Origin: Haliclystus octoradiatus
Lineage: Eukaryota; Cnidaria; Staurozoa; Stauromedusae; Haliclystidae
Length of the DNA: 64,000 nt
Direction of reading: 5' to 3'
Assembly: GCA_916610825.1 (NCBI GenBank)
Contig: OU744446.1
Coordinates: 36,309,833-36,373,832 of the forward strand
Part shown: in pieces, positions 1 to 28,412 of the stretch
How the letters are laid out: every line of letters begins with the position of its first letter
Position numbering within the stretch: position 1 is the stretch's first letter
Program-made: the position numbers and the translations under genes
Notes under the pieces: model-generated
Databases searched by the model: none
What the model was told of the DNA's origin: nothing
Seen by the model: only the letters and a program-made list of their open reading frames with translations

Positions 1-125
1 TTGGGCCCAATCCCTGGCAGGAGCACTATTGGTTGGCGTCAGAAAGGGAATCCGGCCATTAAAGTCACATACATTTCAAAGAACATTAGAACCAACTAAC
101 AAACCACCACAGTGCAAAAAGCTAC
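1..125 (+). mobile_element. SINE tail fragment, second family
   Basis: GGTTGGCGTCAGAAAGGGAA, TCCGGCCATTAAA and a degenerate A-rich end match the tail of the SINE at 21199-21376. The head is left of the window. Another short tail fragment lies at about 47500-47565 (minus). Confidence 0.75.
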
Positions 126-1176
126 CAGCGTACCCGGGGTTGTTGCTAAATAATAAGAAAAAGGAAACTGTCTATAATAAGGACCTCTGTATATAGAACT
201 GATCTAAAATAATAGTGCATTTTGGATGTGACGAGCGTGACTTTTGCTGTTTGAGTGATTAATGTAAATGACGTTGATTTGTTGATTTCAAAATAAATGG
301 CATCTCTACTATTCTACTAATCTACTACGGCATTACCCTTATAGCCAATTTGGCTGTGAATGTAGTCTCAATCTATGGTGTTATGAAAACGTTTTTCCAG
401 CAGCATAATTCTTTTAATATTCACTTCTATGATATACCCCATTTGTAACTCGAATGTGTTCTCAATTATGATTGGCCTAAATGATCATGATATATTAAGA
501 GTGATGTAAATTATCTAACAGTTATAATTAATGTCAAGTGGTGCAATGGTTCGACGATGGTTATATTATGGTTGAACTCGATGAATATTTTAATTGATTG
601 AACCCTTTTAAACTTGGTTGCCTTCGCATTTTAATTTAGCAGAAGCTCATGGAGTTCTTTGACAGTATTCTTTCAAAACCTGCCACCATTGTTGCAATTA
701 TTACTATTTATATTATTAATAAAATCATATCCAAGATTAAAGTTTGGCTGATTTTGTTTGTTTTGGGCTAAACAGAAAATTAGGATTCAACTGTCCCATG
801 TGCCTTCATCTATATTTCTTGCACGCTCAATCGACCTCTCAAATTGCTAGAAATCATTCGACTATTCTAGAACGAAGGATGTTGCGTGCCTTTATCGACT
901 TTTTCCTGCACGCTCAATGACCAATCAAATTGCGAGGAATCATTTAATTGTTTTAGAAACTTTTTCATATTCTCACTACACCATGTGATTCATAGCTTCC
1001 AATTCATTATATGATAAGTAATAAATATCATGTACCAGATGTGATAACACTCAAACGGAAAAGTTACTTTCTACGACGGCTGTAATTTTCTGATGCCTTT
1101 TTCATGTTCTCGCTACGCCATGCTCTGTGCAATTATCAGGTTGACAAATAATAAATATCATGTACCATTTTTACAG
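126..1176. other. Intron sequence before the first exon in the window
   Basis: No exon could be supported. Two local duplications are visible: 816-876 with 902-958, and 959-1038 with 1096-1176. The second includes the exon's acceptor region, so CATGTACCAG near 1030 is a possible upstream acceptor. Confidence 0.5.
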
Positions 1177-15818
<14,642 letters not shown>

Positions 15819-17019
15819 AAAAGTTATTTGACATACAATTCACATAAAAACGGGACTTGGTCCAGTCAAATAAATACAATGATATATGTATTAAGGAAAC
15901 CGTTCTGCAGCCACACAAATACTACCTTCAAGATTGATTTTAAAAGCACAATATATAATTGATAATATATTAATATGTAATTATGTAGATAATAATAGTC
16001 CATACACTATATATGCTGAATTTATAACTATTTAACAACGGGATTTTGTTAATTAAATAATTAATCACGATTCAAAAGAAAGCATTTCAGATAAACACTC
16101 GATATTTTATAACTTCACAATTGCGATAGTGTCAATTACTGTATTTCGATTTTGTAAATTATTTTATGATGCCTCAATAGCTTGTCAGTTATATATTGCA
16201 ACTAATATTTATTCTAAACTTTTGTAATATCTTGTAAATTGTTGTGTTTTTTATTCCAAAAATAATAGTATTGTAATCACTATGCAATATATTTGTACAA
16301 TAATAGAATATTTGTACTACAGTGAAACCTATATAAAACGGCCAGCTACGATAGGTAGGTAAATTGACCACTATAGACAGGTGGCCTTTATATACAGGTT
16401 CTCCTGGTTTGATTCAATAGAAAATACTATTTTAAACATTGCAAAAGTGACCACTATAGACAGGTGGCCGAGGTGACCGTCTTGTTTTCAAGGTGCCAAC
16501 TATAAGAGATCTATATAAAATCTTTAATCAAATAACGCAAATGTTAATAGGAATAAACTTTGCGGTTTCTTTTGAATCTAACATTTAACGTTTAAGAATT
16601 ATTTATGATCTAATCAAAAATTCTGATTCACGATTCGGCAAACGTAGAAGTATAAACGACCTGATGTTTTTATTTTAATAATTCATAACCGTTTACAAGA
16701 TACAATAATCATTATATGAGATTAAATTATGCATTTGAATCACAACAATTTGTGTAATTCAAACGTTTGAAAGTGCGAAGTTTGGAAATATTATGGAAAT
16801 ATGCAGTTAGGACTATTTGACGTCATGGACCTGGTGTCATACACGCCGTTAAAAATATGACGCTAGATACTAGAAACCGATACACTGTAGAGCGATGGAG
16901 AATAATAATGGCTGATCAAGGATTTGATAATTCATGTTCTTTATACTTTGTTTGCGCACCTTGTGTATAGATATCATGAATTTAATCATTTGTTTTTGTT
17001 ACTGTTTATGAATTGATAT
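15819..17019. other. Intergenic, TPR gene to duplication
   Basis: AT-rich with a pogo-like MITE at 16320. Nothing else recognised; AATAAA-like sites exist but none is distinctive. Confidence 0.4.
16320..16480. mobile_element. Pogo/Tigger-like MITE, right end lost
   Basis: CAGTGAAACCTATATAAAAC start after TA and the internal GACCACTATAGACAGGTGGC are clear; the right end fades after 16480. It lies downstream of the TPR gene. Confidence 0.7.
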
Positions 17020-17844
17020 TATAGCCATCAGCAAAAAGTTAATTCTCAGAATTGTAAAAAGTTAGTTGATGAACAAATGTCGTTAGTTAGACCCTCGCTT
17101 GCTAGATACTAATTACAGTAGTAATTACAGCAGTTCGTCGCTTAAATGCCACATATGAGTACAATTTTTTTCAACCATCTCAAAAAAATTCACTGGCTGC
17201 ATAGTTATCACAATTGTTCAACCATTTTGAAAGCTATTGTCACGTAGCACTATACAAAATTACATTGTTATAATATTTGTCCGTGATTTTGTAGATTTCA
17301 CTATCGTAATTCGTGAAAGTTTATATTTTTCTCCTTGATCTGTGCTTCTTCCCTACCCCCTCATGAAGCTGCACGATAACGTGTAGTCGCTCCGAATGGG
17401 TGAGTAGTCGTCCTATCCTCTGCATTATCAAATAATATCAATTCTTGAAAGCATTTACATCTGTTTCATACGCAGTTAATTAAGTTGAACAGCGTGGGTC
17501 ATAAAGTTATTCGATTAGCTACCGTTGCAAAATATCTGTAATGCATTCACAGCCGCGTCAAATTTTAATTCTTCATTGGAAATGCACCTGGTTGTCTTCG
17601 GCCAGTTGCCTTTGCGAGGGTACCCTATCAAATCCTTTCTGTATATAAGAAGCTTCGGGGAGCATTAATCATGTTCACATGCAAACAAAAACTGTCGTGG
17701 AGCTGAAGTAGCAATTTGTTCCGTACTTATATTCCTCCAAGAAAAAACTAATAGAATTTGAAATTTTCAGACAACGAAAATAACAGTCTCGATTGCAAGT
17801 AAGCCAAGTAGCAGTGCCAGTTCACGGTGATGTCACAATGCCAC

Positions 17845-17925
17845 AAGCCTACGTTACAGATCGCGATTCATTCACGAAAGAATAGGTCTTTTGTGAATAA
17901 ATCGCGGTCTGTAACGCAGACTATA
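17845..17925. repeat. Short hairpin repeat, kept in both duplication copies
   Basis: ACGTTACAGATCGCGATTCA and GAATAAATCGCGGTCTGTAAC are inverted around a 25-base loop; the equivalent lies at about 26675-26750. Confidence 0.7.
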
Positions 17926-19343
17926 ATGCTACATGCTAGCATGTTTTACATCTGATACATTGTTGCGTCTTTGATAATGTAAATATTATTTTCATCAAAA
18001 GCGCCAATAAAACATCATTGATATCCGACAAAGAGCATTTCAAATTTAATAAAAAAAATAACGATTGACGTTCATTATAATATGTTTTTCAGCATACAAC
18101 AATGCATAGTGTGTGGTTGTATCATAATGTAACGCATGTTTCAAAACATTTCCCCAGCCCGGCTGGCCGCTACTGCTGCCGTATAGTCTCGCGTATAATA
18201 AATCAACATGAGAATTTTATGTGAACGGCATTAACAGTTTGCGCAATGTCGTAAGGATGGCACCGAATGATATTAAAGTGTCGTAAAGGACAGTCGTTGA
18301 CCATGGTTTGACATAGCTTGAATCTTTTCAATTTTGCACCTGACGCTACTATGACTACTACAGTATTCGGCATGTGCCGCATGCCCACCTAGTTTAGGAT
18401 CGGGAGGCACGAGCCTGCGGCACTTATAGCTTTATTCTCATCTATTCACTTACAAATAACTTCACCCATTAGAGCCGGTTGGAGTGAATTTTTAACCAGT
18501 CAGGGGTAGGAGTCGGATCCAGAGTCTAGAATGCAATAGAATGAAAATTGTCTAGATAAATCTACAGAGGTTGGACTGGCTACTTATATCAGATTATTGA
18601 TTTATTTTGTACGTTTTGATGTTTGCTCAATTTCGGGTTGATAGCGGGGTTGAAAGATTTAAAATTCATTTTCTGACTTTTCCAGGAATTTATCAAATAG
18701 TTTATAGCTGAATTCAGAGTTGGAGTTGATTTTTCTTATATTTTTGGAGCCGGGCTCGGAAGCAAGTGCTTCTGTATGGACTTTTTTGGATTCGGAGTTT
18801 GAAAATTCTGACTTCGTAGACCTCTGCTTTACTTCCATTGTCCTTTATGGATATAGTCAGACACTGCCATTCAAATTAGATCAATCGGTCCGTCTTCGCT
18901 CTGTTTGTATGATAAATTAAGACGCGACCTACACTGTCTATCTATACGGTTGATGATTTCATTATGATTTCAACTCGCTTCTGTTTAGTCCAAAATCATT
19001 GGTGGTCATGCAGCAAGGACTTGCAAACACGGAGCGATATCATTTTCCTTATTGTCAATACAGGGAGATGTATTTGTAGTGCCTATATCATCTCTAAACC
19101 AGATCGAAACACCTGTTGTTATCGCTACGCAACCAGAATTCACTATGTAAACGATGCTTTCACAGCGGAAGTCCAACCAGATGACGACTGGTCGTCGACA
19201 AAGATTTTGATAAATGTGCAAGCTGCACAAAACAGCTAACATATAAATATTGTTTAAACACGTTTGCAACACAATCAGTTCGAATACATAAAAACGGCCG
19301 ATGTATTTATGTCAACTATGGGGAATATTAAACTCTGAACGTT

Positions 19344-22300
19344 ATGTTTGGTGTTAAAAGAAGATGGTTGATTTATGGCCTTATTGCTGGTGCTATCTTG
19401 ACAATGATATGGGGTTTAACCTTACTTGTTTTAGCCAACTCAAACGAACAGATTAATCTAGATGAAGAAGCTCAAAAACAAATGAAGAATCAAGACATTA
19501 CACATGAAATACAAAATATATTACCCCAACTTAAAGTGTTATTAAATGAACTTATTGATTTGAAATTAGCATTGAAAGGTGATGCTGCTAATCTTGTTGG
19601 TGCAAAGTACGATCAATTTCAAACTATGGCATTAAAATTAGAAAAACATTTCACCGCATCTAATAAAAGACATCGTAAGGTGATAACAAAGATAAAAAGT
19701 ATAGAAATTAAACATCAAAAAATTTCATGTCCTCAAATCTATAAAGGAAAATCTTTAGGTTATCCGTTTTTTCATATTGGTTTTGTTCGACCACGTTGCG
19801 AACGTATTTCTATATCAAAGTCTATTACGTTTATACTTGATTGTCCAGCCTTTCAAACATTAAATAAGATATTGAATGGAATCAATCAATTTTATCAGAA
19901 TGCTTTTATTCATATTTTAATATCAACAAAGCTGAAAAAATATGTTTTGAAAGATTTTCCAAACGTCAAAATTGAGGTAATTGAACCTAAAGACAGAGCA
20001 TTGCATCTAAATAAAGTAATAAAGGAAACTACTACAAAATATATATTAATTTTACCTTATCTAACAAGCTTTGATAATAATAGTGATATCGAACGTATGT
20101 TATATGTGTTATCAACATCAAAAGCAGATGTTATAGGTGGCTCCATTCTAGACACGAAAACTGGCATATGGAGACGACCATGTCAACAAATATGCTTAAA
20201 AAATTATACTTTAAAATATATTGAAGGTTATAAAAGATCAACACAAGAATGTATGGAATGTCATTATTTTCATGGACCATTTTTAGCCAAAAAAGAATTT
20301 TTATTACAACATAAATTTGATGAAACTTTACAATATGGTTATTATGAAGATTTTTTTTTATCATTATATACATCAAAAATTAGTCTATTAAGTTGTCCTG
20401 ATATTATGTTTAAAACATATACAACTATTAATGAAGATAAAGATCTAATACGATTTGTTAATAAATGGGATATAAAAAAAATTATTGATCGTAATAATGA
20501 AATCCATTGGTTTGGTTGTAAAAGAGGACTTGCACATCAACAAAAAACTTGTCAGCGTAGCAATGGGATGGCTGTCCCACCATGTTGTTTACAGAATTTA
20601 GCTGATGCAATTAAATTCATAATGAATCTTTGTCATCAACATAATTTAACATGTGAATTAGAAGAAGGATCAATGCTTGGTGCTGTGAAATTTGGTGGTA
20701 TATTACCTTGGGAAAAAGATGCTGATCTTACTGTTCTATCAAGTGATGTTGTCAAATTATCATTATTGAAACCATTATTTGTTGATCAAGGTTATTCAAT
20801 GTTTGGTGGAGGTATGATTTTTTATCTGATTATCTGATCTGATGATTTATTTTCCCCAAGACTTCAAATTGACATTATGGTTTATTTTTGGCTAGTAGAT
20901 ACAATGGTCGTTATACACAGGTAGTAGCATTATTTAGGCAATTTTATTTGAAAATACATTTTTCTTCTCAATTTTTTTGTGGAAGTTTCACCAATAAATC
21001 ATAAAATATCAATTTTCTTCTGGATTTGCTCCAACCTGTTGTAATTTAGGATTCCAGGATTCGTACTTTTGCCAGACCCTATTTTTTACTATTTGATTAA
21101 AACTAGTCACAATTCCATGCATCTATATATTCGGATATAATCTAGTGAACAATTGTCATATTTCTAATTTCTGAAATTACGCTATAACATCTTCTGTATT
21201 TTTTTTTTTTTTTTCACCGGAGTGGTTGGTTAATTTGTTAGTATTTTGAAGCTTGTGTGCGTTTAATAGCCGGATGCCTTTCCTGACGCCAAACAACCTA
21301 TAGTGCTCCGGACAGGGATTGAACCCGAGACCCTGCGGGCCGTGGTCCAACGCCCTAGACACTACACCAAGGCCGCATAGCAAGTCAAGTACCAACCAAA
21401 GGCTTGACAATTAATTAATAAGATACTATAGAGCTATTGGATTATACTGGAATATATACTCCACAACAACATGGGAATGAGATCACCTGTTAGTGATATT
21501 CGACAGTTAATTTGTTATTTATAAGCTTTCTAATTGAATATTAATTGATGTAATCCAATTCTGTCTCTGCATGCTTTCTGCCAATCAGTTTACCCCTCTT
21601 TATATCAGACTCCAATCATTCGACAGTCGCTGATTATGGTCCATACCAGAGCACAGTTTAAGTTTATATTATCTGATCATAATCATTCAATGAGATGATG
21701 AGATAAGTAGACAAATTCTAGTTAGATCTAAAGTTGAGCATATTGGTTATTCTTATTTAATAAGTCTAATAAATGTCTGTGTCATGCAACCCTAATTTCA
21801 GAAGGCTAGAGAAAAATCCAATATGATCCCGAACCCTGCCCGGGCCGGAAGGCTAAACCCTGTCTCTAAATATGATATTAAAGATATAGTATAGAGATAT
21901 ATCTCTAATAAAGTAATTGTATGGACAAAAATTTAATTGTGAGTGCTCAATGCTAAAAGCAGAGCAATATAAATAGTAGATCAAAGATTGCAAGTTTACT
22001 CCGTTACTCTGAGTTTCGCGTAAATACCCTCTTCGAACGGTTTATCAAAATAAACTCAGGAATTATGAAATTTATGATTTTAATTAATCGTCTGAAAAGC
22101 GTATTAACGCGAAACTCAAGATTAGCGGAGTAAACTCGTGATCTTTGATCTACTAATAAATCTCTATGTAGACAAGCCATATGAAAATGAGCGAAACTGC
22201 GTTATAAGTACTGACATTTATCAAATAAAATCATGTCGAAAAACCGCCATACAATACATTGCTACTGAATACTACTTTTGTTTAATAATATTCTAGATAG

Positions 22301-23703
22301 AGCCACATGTTGTTTTGAAGATCTTACAACTGGTGCTACAATTAATATAGAAGATGCATCACTATGAATACTATTTGTTTAATAATATTCCAGATAGAGC
22401 CACATGTTGTTTTGAAGATCTTACAACTGGTGTTGCAATTAATATATTAGATGAATCACTATGAATACTATTTTTTTAACAATATTCTAGATAAAATCCA
22501 CATGCTGTTTTGAAGATCTTACAACTGGTGCTACCATTAATATAGAAGATGCATCACTATGAATACTATTTGTTTAATAATGTTCCAGATAGAGCCACAT
22601 GTTGCTTTGAAGATCTTACAACTGGAGTTACAATTAATATAGAAGATGCATCACTATGAATACTATTTTTTAATAATATTCTAGATAAAGCCACATGTTG
22701 TTTTGAAGATCTTACAACTGGTGTTGCAATTAATATAGAAGATGCATCACTATGAATACTATTTGTTTAATAATATTCCAGATAGAGCCACATGTTGTTT
22801 TGAAGATCTTACAACTGGTGTTGCAATTAATATAGAAGATGAATCACTATGAATACTATTTGTTTAATAATATTCCAGATAAAGCCACATGCTGTTTTGA
22901 AGATCGCATTACTGGTGGTACACTTAATATAGAAGCCAATGGTTGGAGTATTCAAATATTTGGTCAGCATAGAATGGAATCTGAGCCATCAAAATTTCCA
23001 CCGACAAAAGTTCTTCTCGATGGTGTCTATATTAACGCGCCGCATAATCCAGCTAGATTCGTACGGAATAGGTAACTATATAATTCTACCAATCACTGTA
23101 TATCTGGTTTCAGTTTTCGACAGTGTTGGTCACAAGAATAAACGCGCGGCAGAATAAACGTATTAAAATATCGATACAGTATCTCCGTCATTTCTAATCA
23201 GATCGGCTTCAAACTTTGACCTCAGCACGAACCCATTAAGTTATGGTTTGAGGAACATTTGTTGAGGCGTGACTGTGACCATAGCCTTGAAGTGTGATTT
23301 GATTAATATTCGTTATTTTATACTTAAGCGTTGTCTGTTTCAATCACTATACGTGCTAACATCAAGAACCGAAGATCGGTAATTTTTTAGAATCTGTTTG
23401 TACCAAACTCGACTGTTTCATGACACAATCTGCTCTAATTATCACGATTGTTGTGTTTGGCTTCACCATGATATTAACGATGTTACGATGCAATTACTTA
23501 TTAACGCTACTACTATATTGTATTTTAGATACGGTGTTGAAATTTTCCGTCATGTTGAACATTGGAGTGCCTTAGGGATGCAAACTGGTTGGTACCCATA
23601 CACAGCAGGGAAGTTTACAAAATGTCCTAAACCAGGACACCATGCTTGTTTGGATCAATACGATGCCGATGGAAGCCTTCAATTTAACTCGTGCACTCTG
23701 TAA
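19344..23703 (+). CDS. FKRP/LicD-type phosphosugar transferase-like protein, intact copy
   Basis: Three exons give 611 residues: 19344-20811, 22879-23071 and 23529-23703, phases 1 and 2. Residues about 8-30 are a single hydrophobic segment after two arginines, a type II Golgi signal anchor. The middle (about 150-400) looks like a glycosyltransferase-2-like domain with HYFHGPFLAKKEFL and a YEDFF motif. The C-terminal part is LicD: EEGSMLGAVKFGGILPW followed by KDADLTV, the acidic metal-binding motif, then a cysteine-rich end (PKPGHHACLDQY). This order matches FKRP, the Golgi ribitol-5-phosphate transferase of dystroglycan glycans, and related two-domain invertebrate proteins; the exact substrate is inference. 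The start is the ATG just before the signal anchor. The intron before exon 2 carries six tandem imitations of that exon's start. A decayed second copy lies 9 kb downstream. Confidence 0.85.
21199..21376 (-). mobile_element. tRNA-derived SINE, second family, with poly-A tail
   Basis: Read on the minus strand it starts GCGGCCTTGGTGTAGTGTC, has B-box GGGTTCAATCC, then a tail GTCAGGAAAGGCATCCGGC and an A tract. It lies in intron 1 of the FKRP-like gene. Confidence 0.85.
21880..22160. mobile_element. Decayed palindromic hammerhead cassette
   Basis: Arms 21975-22060 and 22095-22155 are inverted copies of the cassette type at 44220 (ACGCGAAACTC, GTAAACTCGTGATCTTTGAT). Both hammerhead cores carry substitutions. 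It lies in intron 1 of the FKRP-like gene, about 130 bp before the decoy exon array. Confidence 0.65.
22290..22878 (+). repeat. Six tandem ~97-bp units, each a copy of the 3' splice site and start of the FKRP-like exon 2
   Basis: Exonic parts of the units begin at 22297, 22394, 22491, 22589, 22685 and 22782, with the authentic exon at 22879; spacing is 96-98 bp. Every unit carries TTCTAG or TTCCAG followed by about 60 bp of exon-like sequence coding for a variant of DKATCCFEDRITGGTLNIE, then about 35 bp of AT-rich intron-like sequence. Read in the frame set by exon 1, the unit checked in full reaches TGA about 23 codons in. The units are more like one another than like the authentic exon, pointing to local amplification after divergence. 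They may act as decoy or alternative acceptors giving a truncated protein. Confidence 0.9.
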
Positions 23704-26320
23704 TTACTTATTGTTTGAGTGAGTTGCTATACATTGTAATATATCTCCCCTTATGCCCTGGATAAATTTAGGGATTTTAGCCAATGCTCAACATTTTATT
23801 TCAAGGAAATGATTTGATTCTATCAGAAATTATTTTGCTCTTAATTTGAGCTATAAATACTCGCTTATGCTTTATTGAACCTTCAAACGTTTCTGATTTC
23901 TTATTATTATTTTTTTTACATAAACAGGCAATTACAAATTGCATTTTTTTATTTCATTAATTTTATTTCCATAATACTGTATACAAATAATTCAATTTTC
24001 TGATTTCTTAATTGGATATTTTTTTCAAAATGATTTGATCAATTTATATTGTAGATCAACGTGCAGATCAAAAATGATTGAATTTCTTTTCTAATTTCCT
24101 TGTAGTATTGCTATAGTCTCGCCCTCGGGGGCATTTTACCTCGGTTCCAGAATATGACCGATTGGCATTGGTTTGCCTGATGTAGATACATAAACTGTAT
24201 ATTGACATTTCAATCCCCACAAGAAAACTTCACATTAATACATTTACGCATACGTCTGTCATTAATATCAATTTAAATTATTCTATAATGTTATCACAAT
24301 TATACAATGTATTTAAATTGTATACTTTAATTTTTTGTATATTTTAAAATTTGAATCACGCACTTTTACTTTATTTTGAAAATATTATTGAATTAGAATA
24401 ATTTTTACAAATAGATATAATAGAATAAAAAATTATAAATACATTAGTGTTGTATAGAAATGCAGCCTTCTACAATATATACATATTGCTATACTATAGA
24501 TTAGCAGCTATTCAATATGTTCAAAGCAATAAAATGCTTTCCAATTGTAAAATTAAAACAATTTCTTTATTACAATATTTTCCACCTTGAATTCTTCAAT
24601 CTGGCTTTCTATATGTATAGTTCACGTAAGACTTCTGAGTAAATCGTCTCTTCACAAATTCAACCAAAGTAATGTATTTGAAAAGTGATGGATTCCAGAC
24701 AATAGACGAATTTCTACGAAATGTCTAACTACGCTTGTAATATAATGGAAGGATTAACGTGATGTGAAGCATTTATTCAATGCATGAAATATAGAGTTTG
24801 CTTTTTGATTATGTCGTTTTACAGTGAGAAAATGAATTCGGTTAAAATGATGATTAGAAGATAATTAAAATGATCCCTGGATCTCTAATTTTGTCCATGT
24901 TATATTTATATTCAAGGCGTGGCCCAAATTGAATACAAACTGATCGCAGTAGATGCATTGTTTAAATTACTTAACATTCAGAACTCTCTGGGGTCATGCA
25001 TTTTCCCATTTTCCACCCGGCCCTGAACATGCAATGACATAATTATATACTGTGTATTTGTTTGCCGGTTCGACCTAAACATAGATTATGACCTAAACAA
25101 CAATGAATTCTTTTGAACAGCAGTATATGGAGATTGCATTTTCATAAATTTTCTAAATTAAAACCGCCATTAGAGTTCAATGAGGATGTTATATCTTTCC
25201 CGATGAAGCACCAGCTGAGCAAACAGGGCATGGTGAACTATAGTTTGAACTTAATTTTATGCATCCAGGAAAGCTGAGGATATTATATGTCATTCCATCT
25301 CTCCAATACACTGAGCCAACCCGCTTTATTCAACATTTCCTGTCCCCTGTTCTGAAATCTCTGAGCTTGTTCCAGCACGGGACAACGCGATGACAGAATT
25401 AGTTTTCGACAAAGTCTTTGGCATATTTATTTGTTCTTAATTTTAATGAACGAAGGTATTGACGGTATACATTGCTATCAAAGGTGAATATAATTCGTTT
25501 TTCGACAGGTCGACTAGATCATTTCAAAGTTTTCGTAATAAACTCAGATCGGATTTTATCCTCTGGAAAGTGACGATAGTACACTCTACGCTAGTACGAC
25601 CATTAGTACGACACTCATTGCTATTACAGTATATTATAGAATGCTAAATGCTTGGTCACAGGTTTATAGGCATATGGGCAAACAAACATTGTACTTTGCA
25701 CTTTGACCCATATATACTCTATATCCCACACATTGCAAATATAAGGGCTGTACAGTGTACAAGTTGATCGGAAAATCCCATGTGTATGATTATATATATT
25801 AGATTTAACATATAACGTAATTACGCCACGTGTTCAGGATGATGCCAAGCTCATTAGCTCCATACCGCCGTTTTGTCGGCGACCTAGCAGACGTAGAAGA
25901 CCTTGAATGTCAAAGTTCTGAGACAGGTATATTTCTCAATTCTGTTTTATGGCCGCTGTGAAAAACTCTATTGATTTAAAGTAAGAAGAATGTTCATTTT
26001 CATTGTCCCCGGTATCAAAATGCCCTAGCCTAGCTCCACAAGGCCCACTATTCCGCTACGTGCCTGCGCTCATCTGCCCTATACGCAGCAGCCGCAGGTC
26101 AAGTGAAGTACAGGGGCATGTGGCACAGGTCTAAAAATGCCCTTGCAACCATTTTTGAAATCAATTCCGAATTGTAGTTTTCGCGCCGGGCGGCAATTTG
26201 GTCCTATAATCAATATCGCGGGATCTCTATCTATATCACGGCTTTCAACTGATGTGCGTCTTTGTATCGACGACAATGACAGCGGATAGATATATATACT
26301 CTGTACAAAGTACATACATC
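23704..26320. other. Downstream flank of the FKRP-like gene, duplicated at 29755-31745
   Basis: No frame of note and no exon supported. Very high identity with its copy shows a recent duplication or conversion, not function. Confidence 0.5.
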
Positions 26321-27596
26321 TCTAGCTAATTCTCAGATTGTAAAAAGTTAGTTGTCGACCCGGTTGTCGATCAAATGTCGTTGGTTAGATCCTCGCTTGC
26401 TAGATGCTAATTTTTACAGTAGTAATTACAGCAGTTCGTCGCTTAAATGCACAGATGAGTATAATTGTTTTTCAACTGTCTTAAAAAATTCGCTCGCTAC
26501 ACAGTTATCATAATTGTTCAACCATTTTGCTAGGTATTGTCACGTAGCATATACAAAATTATATTATTATAATATTGGTCCGTGAATTTTCAGACAATGA
26601 AAATAACAGTCTCGATTGCGAGTAAGCCAAGTAGCAGTGCCAGTCCACGCTGATGTCACAATACTACTAGCCTGCGTTACAGATCGCGATTCATTCACGA
26701 AAGAATAGGTCTTTTGAATGAATTTCGGTCTGTAAGGTAGACTACAATGCTACATGCTAGCATGTTTTACATTTGATACATCGTTGCGTTTTTGATCATC
26801 ATTATATGTTTTTCAATCGTAGTTTATGGATATGAAATGACAATGCATCATAGCGTGTGGTTGTATCATGATATAACGCAGGTTTCAAAACATTTCCCTA
26901 GCCCTGCTGGCCGCTGTATAGTCTCGCGTATAATAAATCAATGAGAATTTTATGTAAAGGGCTTAACAGTACGCGCAAGGTTGTAAGGATTGCACCAAAT
27001 GATGTTAAAGTGTCGTCAAGGGCATTTTTTTTTACCATGGTTTGATGTAGCTTGAATCTTTTCAATTTTACACCCGGCGCTATTGCACTATGACTACTAT
27101 CAATTCGGCACGCCCACCTAGTTTAGGATCAGGAGACACGAGCATGAAGCACCTATAGCTTTATTCTCATCTATTATCTTACAATTAACTTCAACAATTA
27201 GAGCCGGTTGGAGTGAATTTTTAACCAGCCAGGGGTAGGAGTCGGAGCCAGAGTCTAAAATTCAATAGAATGAAAATTGTCTAGATATTTCTACAGAGGT
27301 TTGCAGGCTATAAAATTCTGACTTCGTAGACAATCAATACTAATGTAGGCCTTTTGTCTAATATACGTCTAAGGCGCGACGCACGCTATACGGTAGATGA
27401 TTCAGCTCGCTGCTGTTTAATCCAAAAACATTGGTCATGCAGCAGGGACTTGCAGCCACGGAGCGATGGAAATTTTCTCATTGTCAATACATGGAGATGT
27501 ATTCGTATTGCCTATATAAATTCTCAAACAGGTCGAAACTACGCACACTACGCAACCAGAATTCGCTACTAAACAATGCTTTCTAAGCGAAAATCT

Positions 27597-28310
27597 AGCC
27601 TCATTCCATCACGGTCCTCATTTCCGCGCGGCGCTCCAGTGAGGGCCTAATAAAACTAAGTGCCAGAAACCAAAAATATGGTGTGCCCAATCACAGCGCT
27701 CCTTTGTATCACGTGAACTTTTATCGAGCGCTGGTTGGTGAATAAAACACTAAAAATGTAAACAAACTTGCTTGAATCATTTTCAAAGTTTATATTTCGA
27801 TCGTTTATTCTGTCATATTGTCAATTTTTAATTCTATATTTACGGAGAAATGGAATTTTCAATCAGGGTAATGCTGTATATTGGAGAATTGATCTTTAAT
27901 TTTGAATATTTCTTTGATTTTGATTATTTAAATCAAGATTCAAAACGACGGAAGTGCTTACATTCTTACAATTTTCCAACGATGGCGATCGTTCCGTCAA
28001 AACATGATGTTTTTTTCTCTTAATTTGTATTCTACGCCCACAAAAGGCCTTCATAATGTTCATACAGTCCTTCGAGATAATGCAATCTATTATTTATAAT
28101 TCTGTTGCTCCAATTTGATCCAAAATAATACCGTAAACTTGATATTTTTAGTTTTCTTCGACAGTTTGTTTACAAAATGTTGAAATTCAAAATAGCTGAA
28201 TTCAGCAAATTTCAATTTCTGCTCACATCTCGTTGTATTGTTCTTCGATGGGCCGACCAACCAACACCTTGCTGTAATTCACATGACACGAAGTTTCAAT
28301 ATATATATAT
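27597..28310. other. About 710 bp present only upstream of the FKRP pseudogene
   Basis: This stretch replaces roughly 19165-19250 of copy 1. It is more GC-rich at its left end (CGCGCGGCGCTCCAGTGAGG) and ends in (TA)n. I see no inverted ends, no long frame and no known family. Confidence 0.5.
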
Positions 28311-28412
28311 ATATTGTTTAAACACGTTTGCAGCACAATCAGTTTGAAACTGTACACACAAATGGTCGATGTATTTATGTTAACTATGGGGGAATATAAA
28401 ACTCTGAACGCT

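Noticed and set aside
21199-21376. tRNA gene on the minus strand
   Set aside because: Has A and B boxes but continues into a SINE tail and A tract; cloverleaf is imperfect.
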